A stretch of DNA of 64,000 nucleotides, taken from Enterobacter cloacae subsp. cloacae ATCC 13047 (GTDB lineage Bacteria; Pseudomonadota; Gammaproteobacteria; Enterobacterales; Enterobacteriaceae). The stretch lies in NCBI RefSeq assembly GCF_000025565.1, contig NC_014121.1:868001-932000 (forward strand), given 5' to 3'. The notes under the pieces were generated by a model. That model searched no databases. It was not told where the DNA came from and worked only from the letters and a program-made list of their open reading frames with translations. Below are positions 55,513 through 63,399 of the stretch, piece by piece; position 1 is the stretch's first letter, and every line of letters starts with the position of its first letter. The translations under genes and the position numbers were made by a program.

Positions 55513-58110
55513 GTGCTAGAAGAATACCGTAAGCACGTAGCAGAACGTGCCGCCGAGGGAATTGTACCCAAACCGTTAGATGCAACCCAAATGGCCGCGC
55601 TCGTCGAGCTGCTGAAGAACCCGCCTAAGGGCGAAGAAGAATTCCTGTTAGATCTGCTGATCAACCGCGTACCGCCTGGCGTAGATGAAGCTGCCTACGT
55701 AAAAGCCGGATTCCTTGCTGCTATCGCCAAAGGCGAAGCCACCTCCCCACTGGTTACTCCTGAAAAAGCCATTGAACTGCTCGGCACCATGCAGGGTGGT
55801 TATAACATTCATCCGCTGATTGACGCGCTGGATAACGACAAGCTGGCACCGATTGCCGCTAAAGCGCTCTCTTCAACGCTGCTGATGTTCGATAACTTCT
55901 ACGATGTGGAAGAAAAAGCCAAAGCAGGCAACGTCTATGCGAAGCAGGTGATGCAGTCCTGGGCCGATGCCGAATGGTTCCTGAACCGTCCTGCGCTGGC
56001 TGAAAAAATTACCGTTACCGTATTCAAAGTCACGGGTGAAACCAACACCGATGACCTCTCTCCGGCACCGGATGCATGGTCTCGCCCGGATATCCCGCTG
56101 CACGCTCTGGCGATGCTGAAAAACGCCCGTGAAGGCATTGAGCCGGATCAGCCAGGCGTTGTCGGCCCGATCAAACAGATCGAAGCGTTGCAGAAAAAAG
56201 GGTTCCCGCTGGCTTACGTCGGTGACGTAGTCGGTACCGGTTCTTCCCGTAAATCCGCCACCAACTCCGTCCTGTGGTTTATGGGTGACGATATTCCGCA
56301 TGTGCCGAACAAACGCGGTGGCGGCCTGTGCCTGGGCGGTAAGATTGCCCCAATCTTCTTCAACACCATGGAAGATGCTGGCGCACTGCCAATCGAAGTG
56401 GATGTCTCTAACCTGAACATGGGCGACGTGATTGACGTTTACCCGTATAAAGGTGAAGTCCGTAACCACGACACCAACGAGCTGCTGGCGAGCTTCGAGC
56501 TGAAAACCGACGTACTGATCGACGAAGTGCGTGCCGGTGGCCGTATCCCGCTGATCATCGGTCGTGGCCTGACCACCAAAGCGCGTGAAGCGCTGGGTCT
56601 GCCGCACTCAGACGTGTTCCGTCATGCGAAAGACGTAGCAGAAAGCAATCGTGGCTTCTCGCTGGCGCAGAAAATGGTTGGCCGCGCGTGCGGCGTGGCC
56701 GGTATCCGTCCTGGCGCTTACTGCGAGCCGAAGATGACCTCTGTGGGCTCTCAGGACACCACTGGCCCAATGACCCGTGACGAGCTGAAAGACCTGGCGT
56801 GCCTGGGCTTCTCGTCCGATCTGGTCATGCAGTCCTTCTGTCACACGGCGGCGTATCCGAAGCCGGTTGACGTAACCACGCACCACACGCTGCCAGACTT
56901 CATCATGAACCGTGGCGGCGTCTCCCTGCGTCCGGGCGACGGCGTTATCCACTCCTGGCTGAACCGTATGCTGCTGCCGGATACCGTGGGTACCGGCGGT
57001 GACTCCCATACCCGTTTCCCGATTGGTATCTCCTTCCCGGCGGGCTCCGGTCTGGTGGCGTTTGCCGCAGCGACCGGCGTGATGCCGCTGGATATGCCGG
57101 AATCGGTACTGGTGCGCTTCAAAGGTAAAATGCAGCCGGGTATCACCCTGCGCGACCTGGTTCACGCTATCCCGCTGTATGCCATCAAACAGGGCCTGCT
57201 GACCGTTGAGAAGAAAGGTAAGAAGAACATCTTCTCTGGCCGCATCCTGGAAATTGAAGGGCTGCCGGACCTCAAAGTTGAGCAGGCATTCGAGCTGACC
57301 GATGCGTCTGCAGAGCGTTCCGCCGCGGGTTGTACCATCAAGCTGAACAAAGAGCCGATCATTGAGTATCTGAACTCTAACATCGTCCTGCTGAAGTGGA
57401 TGATTGCGGAAGGCTACGGCGACCGTCGTACGCTGGAGCGTCGTATTCAGGGGATGGAGAAATGGCTGGCGGATCCGCAGCTGCTGGAAGCCGATGCTGA
57501 CGCAGAATATGCGGCGGTGATCGACATCGATCTGGCAGACATTAAAGAGCCAATTCTCTGTGCACCGAACGATCCTGACGATGCGCGTCTGCTGTCTGAC
57601 GTGCAGGGCGATAAGATCGACGAAGTGTTCATCGGTTCCTGTATGACCAACATCGGTCACTTCCGTGCCGCGGGTAAACTGCTGGATACTCACAAAGGCC
57701 AGCTGCCAACCCGCCTGTGGGTAGCGCCACCAACCCGTATGGATGCGGCGCAGCTGACTGAAGAGGGTTACTACAGCGTGTTTGGTAAGAGCGGTGCGCG
57801 CATCGAAATCCCTGGCTGTTCCCTGTGTATGGGTAACCAGGCGCGCGTGGCAGACGGTGCGACGGTGGTCTCCACCTCTACCCGTAACTTCCCGAACCGT
57901 TTAGGTACCGGTGCGAACGTCTACCTGGCGTCTGCTGAGCTGGCGGCGGTTGCGGCGCTGATTGGCAAACTGCCAACGCCGGAAGAGTACCAGACCTTCG
58001 TTGCTCAGGTTGATAAGACGGCGGTGGATACCTATCGCTATCTGAACTTCGACCAGCTCTCTCAGTACACCGAGAAAGCTGACGGGGTGATCTTCCAGAC
58101 GGCGGTATAA
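55513..58110 (+). CDS. acnB: Bifunctional aconitate hydratase 2 / 2-methylisocitrate dehydratase AcnB
   Basis: Main TCA-cycle aconitase in growing cells, 865 residues from a GTG start with AGGAGA upstream. An N-terminal HEAT-like domain (1-160) and the swivel domain precede the [4Fe-4S] catalytic domains, as is typical of AcnB. Cluster cysteines are in GSCMTNIGH and GCSLCMGN near the C terminus. The apo-protein of E. coli also binds mRNA. An ATG 9 codons earlier would not match the family start. Confidence 0.98.
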   Translation: MLEEYRKHVAERAAEGIVPKPLDATQMAALVELLKNPPKGEEEFLLDLLINRVPPGVDEAAYVKAGFLAAIAKGEATSPLVTPEKAIELLGTMQGGYNIHPLIDALDNDKLAPIAAKALSSTLLMFDNFYDVEEKAKAGNVYAKQVMQSWADAEWFLNRPALAEKITVTVFKVTGETNTDDLSPAPDAWSRPDIPLHALAMLKNAREGIEPDQPGVVGPIKQIEALQKKGFPLAYVGDVVGTGSSRKSATNSVLWFMGDDIPHVPNKRGGGLCLGGKIAPIFFNTMEDAGALPIEVDVSNLNMGDVIDVYPYKGEVRNHDTNELLASFELKTDVLIDEVRAGGRIPLIIGRGLTTKAREALGLPHSDVFRHAKDVAESNRGFSLAQKMVGRACGVAGIRPGAYCEPKMTSVGSQDTTGPMTRDELKDLACLGFSSDLVMQSFCHTAAYPKPVDVTTHHTLPDFIMNRGGVSLRPGDGVIHSWLNRMLLPDTVGTGGDSHTRFPIGISFPAGSGLVAFAAATGVMPLDMPESVLVRFKGKMQPGITLRDLVHAIPLYAIKQGLLTVEKKGKKNIFSGRILEIEGLPDLKVEQAFELTDASAERSAAGCTIKLNKEPIIEYLNSNIVLLKWMIAEGYGDRRTLERRIQGMEKWLADPQLLEADADAEYAAVIDIDLADIKEPILCAPNDPDDARLLSDVQGDKIDEVFIGSCMTNIGHFRAAGKLLDTHKGQLPTRLWVAPPTRMDAAQLTEEGYYSVFGKSGARIEIPGCSLCMGNQARVADGATVVSTSTRNFPNRLGTGANVYLASAELAAVAALIGKLPTPEEYQTFVAQVDKTAVDTYRYLNFDQLSQYTEKADGVIFQTAV

Positions 58111-58114
58111 AAGC

Positions 58115-58140
58115 AAAACCGTCTCCACGAGACGGTTTTT
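58115..58140 (+). terminator. acnB terminator
   Basis: AAAACCGTCTC / GAGACGGTTTT with a 3-base loop, five bases after the acnB stop; a standard intrinsic terminator. Confidence 0.92.
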
Positions 58141-58150
58141 AGTGTTTGCA

Positions 58151-58182
58151 CCCTCTCCCATGGGAGAGGGCCGGGGTGAGGG
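58151..58182. repeat. CCCTCTCCC palindromic element
   Basis: Perfect 20-bp palindrome CCCTCTCCCA/TGGGAGAGGG followed by CCGGGGTGAGGG. This layout is common as a dispersed intergenic hairpin in gamma-proteobacterial genomes. A related stem follows nadC at 38738. It lies between the acnB terminator and yacL. Confidence 0.7.
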
Positions 58183-58299
58183 CATCAGGCCGCAGGGCCT
58201 TGCTCTCACCTTTTTATTTTCATTCCTCCCACCTCACACGCTTTTTTTCTTCCTCTCTGCTGCGATAATTACCGTAATGGCTTTGCAGAGGAAAACACT

Positions 58300-58662
58300 A
58301 TGGATTACGAATTTCTGCGCGACATCACCGGGGTGGTGAAAGTGCGTATGTCGATGGGCCACGAAGCCGTTGGACACTGGTTTAACGAAGAAGTGAAAGA
58401 AAATCTAGCGCTTCTTGATGAAGTTGAACAGGCGGCGAATACGATAAAAGGCAGTGAACGTTCCTGGCAACGTGCGGGTCATGAATACACGCTGTGGATG
58501 GATGGCGAAGAGGTGATGGTGCGGGCCAACCAGCTGGAATTCTCGGGCGACGAGATGGAAGAGGGGATGAGCTACTACGACGAAGAGAGCCTGTCGCTGT
58601 GCGGCGTGGAGGACTTTCTGCAGGTCGTGGCGGCGTACCGGGAGTTTATGAAACAGAAATAA
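58300..58662 (+). CDS. yacL: Conserved protein YacL (UPF0231)
   Basis: Small cytosolic acidic protein, 120 residues, of unknown function and restricted to gamma-proteobacteria. [20 protein letters not shown] and the [16 protein letters not shown] terminus match E. coli YacL along the full length. No membrane segment or catalytic motif is visible. In E. coli it is followed directly by speD and speE; here about 4 kb of accessory DNA intervenes. Confidence 0.95.
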   Translation: MDYEFLRDITGVVKVRMSMGHEAVGHWFNEEVKENLALLDEVEQAANTIKGSERSWQRAGHEYTLWMDGEEVMVRANQLEFSGDEMEEGMSYYDEESLSLCGVEDFLQVVAAYREFMKQK

Positions 58663-58666
58663 ATGA

Positions 58667-58696
58667 AATTCCCTCCGAAGCGTGTCGGAGGGAATT
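58667..58696. terminator. Bidirectional hairpin between yacL and the island
   Basis: Perfect 12-bp inverted repeat AATTCCCTCCGA / TCGGAGGGAATT (58667-58678 with 58685-58696) in the 47 bases between convergent genes. It marks the left boundary of the accessory island. Confidence 0.75.
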
Positions 58697-58709
58697 CGCT
58701 GGTATCGCT

Positions 58710-59681
58710 CTACAGCAAAAATCTCACAAAATTAGCGGTCGGGTTGGTCGCCGCAACGGGTGACGCCCCCCTGGCGCTGAACGACCACGCCTGACATTGG
58801 GAAACGCCTGGCATACCATCGTTGCGTACAAGGAATTGTACGCCGCCAGGGTTTTGCGGCGGATCGCCAGCCGGCATTCCGCAGGCTATCAGGAAATCAA
58901 TGTCACTTTGTTTACTCCGCAGCTCCGCTACCCGCTGTTCCCAGCCCGCCGGGCGAACACCTTTCTGGGTAAAATAATCCAGACAGATATCAATGCTAAA
59001 TGGCTTATCGTCAGCATAAGTATTGGTGAAGTAATCGGTGATGACGATCCCATGCACTGATTCTGCCGACACTTCACTGTTGCTGCCAATATGAATGATT
59101 TGACCATTCGGCAATTGGGCTGAAATATGACCTGGGAACGCGTGACCGTTCACCTGAGGAAAGAAATCAATTGTGGAAACGTAGCGTTTTGGCCACATCG
59201 TCAGAGATTTATCGCTACGGGTATTCTGCCCGCACAGCAGCCAATTCACAGCGTGAAAAACGGGATCGTGGCAGGGCGTCTTCTCACTCTCCTTATCGTC
59301 GCGGTAGAGGATGGCACATGTTCCCGCCAGAAACGTGATGGCAGAAGAGGGATCCCCGGAACGGGCCGGGAAGGCATCAATCAGCCTGTTAACGTAGTCG
59401 CTGACATGGTCCATGTAGAAGTCACCGAGTTGCATGAGTTCATCTTCACTGAGCACATTACTCCAGCGGGTATTCCAGAAAAATTCCGGAAGCGTGACAA
59501 AGGTATGGTCCCAGCTACCGGTGTCAGTTTCCAGCACCGCTTCGAGCTCAGCAATAACCTGGCTCAGACGAAACTCCATCCGCTCTTTGGCGTGAGTCAG
59601 AAGATCGTTATCCGCACTTCGCACGTCGTCTGCCTCGTGCGTAAAGGAGTCAGCACGCCAGGAAAGAATTCGAATTGTCAT
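58710..59681 (-). CDS. Nitrilase-like (C-N hydrolase superfamily) protein
   Basis: No close family recognised, 323 residues with no signal peptide or membrane segment. The three catalytic positions of the carbon-nitrogen hydrolase fold can be placed in order: Glu66 in FVTLPEFFWN, Lys165 in MWPKRYVSTIDFF, and Cys233 in FSIDICLDYFTQ. FLAGTCAILYRD also fits the fold between them. This suggests an amidase or related thiol hydrolase, with substrate unknown. It is the last gene of the four-gene island operon, 18 bases after the lysozyme, with GAGGTG before its ATG. The superfamily assignment is motif-based and moderately sure. Confidence 0.65.
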   Translation of the reverse strand: MTIRILSWRADSFTHEADDVRSADNDLLTHAKERMEFRLSQVIAELEAVLETDTGSWDHTFVTLPEFFWNTRWSNVLSEDELMQLGDFYMDHVSDYVNRLIDAFPARSGDPSSAITFLAGTCAILYRDDKESEKTPCHDPVFHAVNWLLCGQNTRSDKSLTMWPKRYVSTIDFFPQVNGHAFPGHISAQLPNGQIIHIGSNSEVSAESVHGIVITDYFTNTYADDKPFSIDICLDYFTQKGVRPAGWEQRVAELRSKQSDIDFLIACGMPAGDPPQNPGGVQFLVRNDGMPGVSQCQAWSFSARGASPVAATNPTANFVRFLL

Positions 59682-59699
59682 TTTACACCTCGTGATTGA

Positions 59700-60149
59700 T
59701 CAGGATAAAAAAAGAGTTTTTTCAGCGTTACGACGTGCTGTCAGGCCCGCCAGGACCTGACCACCCGCATGGTTCCATTTCAGAAATTCGTCGGCGGCGC
59801 CGTTAACGTCTCCGCTGTTCACTTTGCGTAACAGGGTTGAACTCTTCAGATTGGCCGGGCCCAGATTGAAGGCGAAGCTCACCAGAGCATCGAACTGGTT
59901 CTGCGTCACCTCCACAGTCAGCATGTTGTTAACCTCGTGCTCAAAACGCTGCAGGTCATCACGAAGGAGCTGTTCTGCGGCTTCTGCGGTGATGGTCCGC
60001 GTGCCGCCTGGCGGGATCGGGTTTTCGACGTGACCATAACCGATAGTCGGAATACCGACTGCGTCTTTGTAGGTGGTTAAACGCAGGCCTTCGTACTGTT
60101 TGATAAGGGCAATGCCGCCATTGCCGGTTGTTTTCAAGGCATTACTCAT
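59700..60149 (-). CDS. GH24 (T4-type) lysozyme
   Basis: Muramidase, 149 residues. The catalytic triad of the family is complete with correct spacing: Glu20 in KQYEGLRL, Asp29 in YKDAVG and Thr35 in PTIGYGH. FDALVSFAFNLG and the C-terminal GLTARRNAEKTLFL are also typical of phage endolysins. There is no signal peptide or signal-anchor helix, and no holin or spanin gene nearby, so it cannot reach the cell wall unaided by any visible route. The ATG overlaps the end of the preceding gene by 8 bases and has AAGGAG upstream, so translation is coupled. Confidence 0.92.
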   Translation of the reverse strand: MSNALKTTGNGGIALIKQYEGLRLTTYKDAVGIPTIGYGHVENPIPPGGTRTITAEAAEQLLRDDLQRFEHEVNNMLTVEVTQNQFDALVSFAFNLGPANLKSSTLLRKVNSGDVNGAADEFLKWNHAGGQVLAGLTARRNAEKTLFLS

Positions 60150-60849
60150 GGCTATTCTCCTTTACGGGGACGGGGGTCATACGGTGGATAAATTCATCAA
60201 GCAGCCGCAGCACCGCTTCCGGCGGTTCCTGAGCGACAAAATCAATTTCAATATCAATGTTCTGGCTGTCCGTTTTGCCCTCATGGGGCTGGGGCGCCAT
60301 CGTGACGTGGAAGTGACCCCGCTCTCCCTGTCCTGTCAGCGTGCTGATGGCTTCTGTGGCATCACCGCGAACGGTCAGGCGCATCTTCATTCTCTCCATT
60401 GACAGATTGCGCGGTGGAGCAAGTGTCACCAGCGGTACGTTCAATCGATGCCCGTCATCCAGCTGAAGCTCGGCATAGTCGGGTTTGTAGCTGCCGTCCG
60501 GGGCCTGCTCAAATAGCTGCGAGAGCACGGCAACGTACTGATGGGCCATATACTGGTTGGCGCTAAAGGCAGCGTGCTGGAGCCCTTGTACCAGGGCATC
60601 TAATCCCATCGCGTGGTTGCCCTTGTTGCCGGCAGGGGGGGGCGGCGTTCCGTCATCGCCCCCGCCGCCGCCTCCGTCATTGCTTCCGGCGTTCTCCTCC
60701 TCCCCGGCAGGAGAAGGAGACGGAGTTGCGGCAGAGGGGGGATCTGACGATACCGTCATCGGTTTATCTGCCGGGGGTTCGGTACTGGCTTCAGGCTTTA
60801 CATCGCCGGGCGTTTTACGGCTGAACCAGAATCGACGTGAATCAGGCAT
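60142..60849 (-). CDS. DUF2589-like protein with disordered N-terminal tail
   Basis: Unknown function, 235 residues. Residues 12-80 are low-complexity (Pro/Ser/Glu, then a Gly run and TPPPPAG). From 83 on it follows the pattern of the neighbouring DUF2589 protein: a helix (LDALVQGLQHAAFSANQYMA), a strand block VPLVTLAPPRNLSMERMKMR, and the end block IDIEIDFVAQEPPEAVLRLL. The two genes are therefore probably paralogous. The Pro run is encoded by an 8-C tract. A GGAG site precedes the ATG. A hairpin lies in the 79-base gap after the upstream gene. Confidence 0.6.
   Translation of the reverse strand: MPDSRRFWFSRKTPGDVKPEASTEPPADKPMTVSSDPPSAATPSPSPAGEEENAGSNDGGGGGGDDGTPPPPAGNKGNHAMGLDALVQGLQHAAFSANQYMAHQYVAVLSQLFEQAPDGSYKPDYAELQLDDGHRLNVPLVTLAPPRNLSMERMKMRLTVRGDATEAISTLTGQGERGHFHVTMAPQPHEGKTDSQNIDIEIDFVAQEPPEAVLRLLDEFIHRMTPVPVKENSHE
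60635..60642 (-). repeat. 8-C homopolymer tract in coding sequence
   Basis: Eight consecutive Cs on the coding strand within the TPPPPAG codons of the DUF2589-like gene. A one-base slip would put everything after residue 72 out of frame and uncouple the overlapping lysozyme start. Confidence 0.8.
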
Positions 60850-60866
60850 ATTTTTTCTCCATCAGG

Positions 60867-60891
60867 CAGGTGCCCGTTAACCGGACACCTG
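60867..60891 (-). other. Hairpin between the two DUF2589-type genes
   Basis: CAGGTGCCCG / CGGACACCTG inverted repeat with one mismatch and a short TTAAC loop, in the 79-base gap. No T run. It may be an mRNA stability or processing element within the operon. Confidence 0.5.
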
Positions 60892-60928
60892 TTAGGGGTA
60901 ATAAATGCGTTTGAATGCGTTGTACGGG

Positions 60929-61606
60929 TTAGCCGTTACCCCCCTGAGCAGGCGCGGCTGGGGCTGGGGCTGGTGCTGGTGCTGGTGTAATCAGACCTGA
61001 ACTGTTGGTTGCAGGCAGCTCAGCGGGTTGATCTCCAGCGCGTTGTGCCGGTTTGGTAGCAGCATTGGTCAGATAATCGACCACGCGGCTAAGTGCTTCC
61101 GGCATCGGCTGACGTTTAACGGAGGTGTGGATGGAGTATTTGGCACGGGTATCGGTCGAACGGGTCTGTTCTGACTTATGGCTCACGCTGCCCTTGACGC
61201 TAACGGAGAATGGACCCCAGCCGATTTTGCCCTCCAGGGAGCCTTCCTGGCTGCTGCTTTCATTGCTGGCTGCGCTCTGATGGATCTCAAGCTCGAAGTC
61301 GATGGTCCCTTCTTCGATACAGATGATGGGGTGCACCACTGCCGCCAGCAGAGGAATACGCATGACTTTGGTTTGCGTACCGGTCGTCACGCCTTTCTCA
61401 TCGACGAGGGTCTCCTCATAATCAAACTGTACCGAAACGGCTTTGCCATCTTTAATACAGACGCTTAATAAGAAATCGGTATAACTTTTGGCTGCCTGGG
61501 TTTGGGCTTTAATCATTGCCTGTAATGGCGCGGAAATCATACTGTCTAGCGGCAATGAACTAATAACTGAACCAATAAATCCGGCATCAACATTTGCATC
61601 TGGCAT
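60929..61606 (-). CDS. DUF2589 domain protein
   Basis: Unknown function, 225 residues with no signal peptide. The DUF2589 pattern is seen in order: SLPLDSMISAPLQAMIKAQ (17-35), the strand block IPLLAAVVHPIICIEEGTID (84-103), a beta-rich middle with GKIGWGPFSVSVKGSVSHKS (127-146), and PMPEALSRVVDYLTNAA (167-183). The tail (190-225) is an Ala/Pro repeat and likely flexible. It is the first gene of the island operon, with GAGGAA before the ATG, and divergent from the response regulator. DUF2589 has no established function. Confidence 0.72.
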   Translation of the reverse strand: MPDANVDAGFIGSVISSLPLDSMISAPLQAMIKAQTQAAKSYTDFLLSVCIKDGKAVSVQFDYEETLVDEKGVTTGTQTKVMRIPLLAAVVHPIICIEEGTIDFELEIHQSAASNESSSQEGSLEGKIGWGPFSVSVKGSVSHKSEQTRSTDTRAKYSIHTSVKRQPMPEALSRVVDYLTNAATKPAQRAGDQPAELPATNSSGLITPAPAPAPAPAAPAQGGNG

Positions 61607-61916
61607 AATTCATTCCTCGATGTTTGGGGGGAGCAGAATATGTCTGCCCATTAATCATGGATATCGATTAAAAAAGCATCCATGCGCTTAAAGTTATGTT
61701 TTCGGAAATCATTGTGTCTGTATGGAATGGTCTGTATCGAAAGTTACATGGCGAAATGAGACGGGCTGTGCTTAATAAATTAAACCGGCATTACTCCTGC
61801 AATTGAAAGTTTCTCCTGGTGTTATTACTTTTCATCCCGCAGCAACCGTTGTTTAAGGTTTGTTTGAAGGGGTTAAGTGCCGCTAACAAGATAACGATTA
61901 TTTAAGTGGGACGACA
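61607..61916. promoter_or_regulatory. Divergent intergenic region of the island
   Basis: 310 AT-rich bases between the four-gene operon (left) and the response regulator gene (right). It must contain both promoters and is the natural place for the regulator to bind. I could not single out a convincing -35/-10 pair or a clear inverted repeat by eye. Confidence 0.5.
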
Positions 61917-62537
61917 ATGAATATACTTATTTATGATGAATTGCCGCTGTTCATTCATGGCATCCGATGCCGTTGGGCGGAACTTGCGCCCGCATTACAC
62001 ATCACAGCAGCACATACCGAAGATGAGGTCTGGAAAGGCTTAATAAAAGTCAGGACGGATGTTGTTATTCTGGATGCGGATTATGAAATAGAGAAAAAAA
62101 GAGCGTTATTAACCCAATTAAAATCGCAGGCGGACACTATTTTAGTGTTGATGAATTTTTCACGGTTGGATAATGTCAACCCGATTTATTTTCTGGAATG
62201 TGGTGCGGCAGGGATTTTAACCAAGAAAATGGAGTCGGAAGAGTTATTGCAGGCAATTGAATGGGTGCGGCAAGGGAGAATATATTTACCGGATAGTTGC
62301 CTGCGCGAACATAAATTAATACGCATGCAGAATTATCCATCCCCGCTGTGCACACTATCACCCCGACAACGTGAGATTCTGCATCTTGTTGTTCAGGGAA
62401 ATAGCAATAAGCAAATTTGTCGTGTACTTGGGATTGCGGAAGGGACGGTTAAAAATCACCTTCACGCCCTGTTTCGTCAACTGGGAGTCAGAAACCGCAC
62501 GGAAGCGGCGATGATACTGGCCCAAACGACTGTTTAG
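61917..62537 (+). CDS. Orphan NarL/FimZ-type response regulator
   Basis: Two-domain transcription factor, 206 residues. The receiver domain has an acidic pair (Asp7, Glu8), a phospho-acceptor Asp53 in VVILDADYE and a conserved Lys at 103-104. The C-terminal LuxR helix-turn-helix spans about 145-200 (LSPRQREILHLVVQGNSNKQ, then EGTVKNHLHALFRQLGV). No sensor kinase is adjacent. The gene is clearly AT-richer than the core genes around it, which suggests horizontal origin. Divergent placement suggests that it controls the DUF2589-lysozyme operon; this is inference. The ribosome site before the ATG is weak. Confidence 0.85.
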   Translation: MNILIYDELPLFIHGIRCRWAELAPALHITAAHTEDEVWKGLIKVRTDVVILDADYEIEKKRALLTQLKSQADTILVLMNFSRLDNVNPIYFLECGAAGILTKKMESEELLQAIEWVRQGRIYLPDSCLREHKLIRMQNYPSPLCTLSPRQREILHLVVQGNSNKQICRVLGIAEGTVKNHLHALFRQLGVRNRTEAAMILAQTTV

Positions 62538-62555
62538 GAAAATAAGCAGCATGAT

Positions 62556-62587
62556 AAAGAAGGAAAAATCATCACTTTTCCTTCTTT
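62556..62587. terminator. Bidirectional terminator between the regulator and speD
   Basis: Perfect 12-bp inverted repeat AAAGAAGGAAAA / TTTTCCTTCTTT with an 8-base loop, between convergent genes. It marks the right edge of the accessory island. Confidence 0.8.
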
Positions 62588-62604
62588 GTCTGCTTACCTG
62601 CGTC

Positions 62605-63399
62605 TTACACGGCCGGAATATTGCGGCCGTAGTAGATTTCGCGCATCTCTTTCCAGAGCAGGTCGGTAATGACCTTACGCTCTTCTTCGCTTAAATCTTC
62701 TGGCTTTGTGTGGAACATGTAGTGCTTAAGGTCAAACTCCTTAAGCAGCATCTTGGTGTGGAAGATGTTCTCCTGATACACGTTCACGTCCATCATGTCG
62801 TACAGCGATTTCATGTCCTCGGACATAAAGTTCTGAATGGAGTTGATCTCGTGATCGATAAAGTGCTTCATACCGTTGATATCGCGCGTAAAACCACGCA
62901 CACGATAATCAATGGTGACGATATCGGATTCCAGCTGGTGAATTAAATAGTTCAGCGCGTTTAGCGGGGAGATCACGCCGCAGGTGGATACTTCGATATC
63001 GGCGCGGAACGTGCACAGGCCGCCTTCCGGGTGGCTCTCCGGGTAGGTGTGCACGCAGATATGGCTTTTATCGAGGTGGGCGACAACCACTTCAGGCAGC
63101 GGGCCCGGATGCTCGGTTTTGTCGATAAGCTTAGGATCGACCGGCTCTTCGCTGACCAGAATGGTCACGCTGGCGCCCTGAGGTTCATAATCCTGGCGGG
63201 CGATGTTCAGAATATTTGCGCCGATAATAGAGCAGGTTTCCGACAGGATCTCGGTCAGTCGGTTGGCATTGTAGAGTTCATCGATATAGGCGATGTAGCC
63301 ATCGCGCTCTTCCGCTGTTTTGGCATAGCAGATATCGTAAATACAAAAACTCAGGCTTTTGGTCAGGTTGTTAAAGCCATGCAGTTTAAGCTTTTTCAA
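62605..63399 (-). CDS. speD: S-adenosylmethionine decarboxylase proenzyme SpeD
   Basis: Pyruvoyl enzyme, 264 residues, making decarboxylated S-adenosylmethionine for spermidine synthesis. The autocleavage site is Lys111-Ser112 in [14 protein letters not shown]; the Ser becomes the pyruvoyl group. The start codon is TTG (63397-63399), as in E. coli, directly abutting the speE stop with no gap. The TTG start may hold expression below that of speE. Confidence 0.97.
   Translation of the reverse strand: MKKLKLHGFNNLTKSLSFCIYDICYAKTAEERDGYIAYIDELYNANRLTEILSETCSIIGANILNIARQDYEPQGASVTILVSEEPVDPKLIDKTEHPGPLPEVVVAHLDKSHICVHTYPESHPEGGLCTFRADIEVSTCGVISPLNALNYLIHQLESDIVTIDYRVRGFTRDINGMKHFIDHEINSIQNFMSEDMKSLYDMMDVNVYQENIFHTKMLLKEFDLKHYMFHTKPEDLSEEERKVITDLLWKEMREIYYGRNIPAV

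Noticed and set aside
58710..61606. Prophage remnant, because of the phage-type lysozyme
   Set aside because: No integrase, attachment-site duplication, holin, spanin, terminase or structural gene is present, and the neighbours form a tidy operon. A phage origin of the lysozyme alone remains possible.
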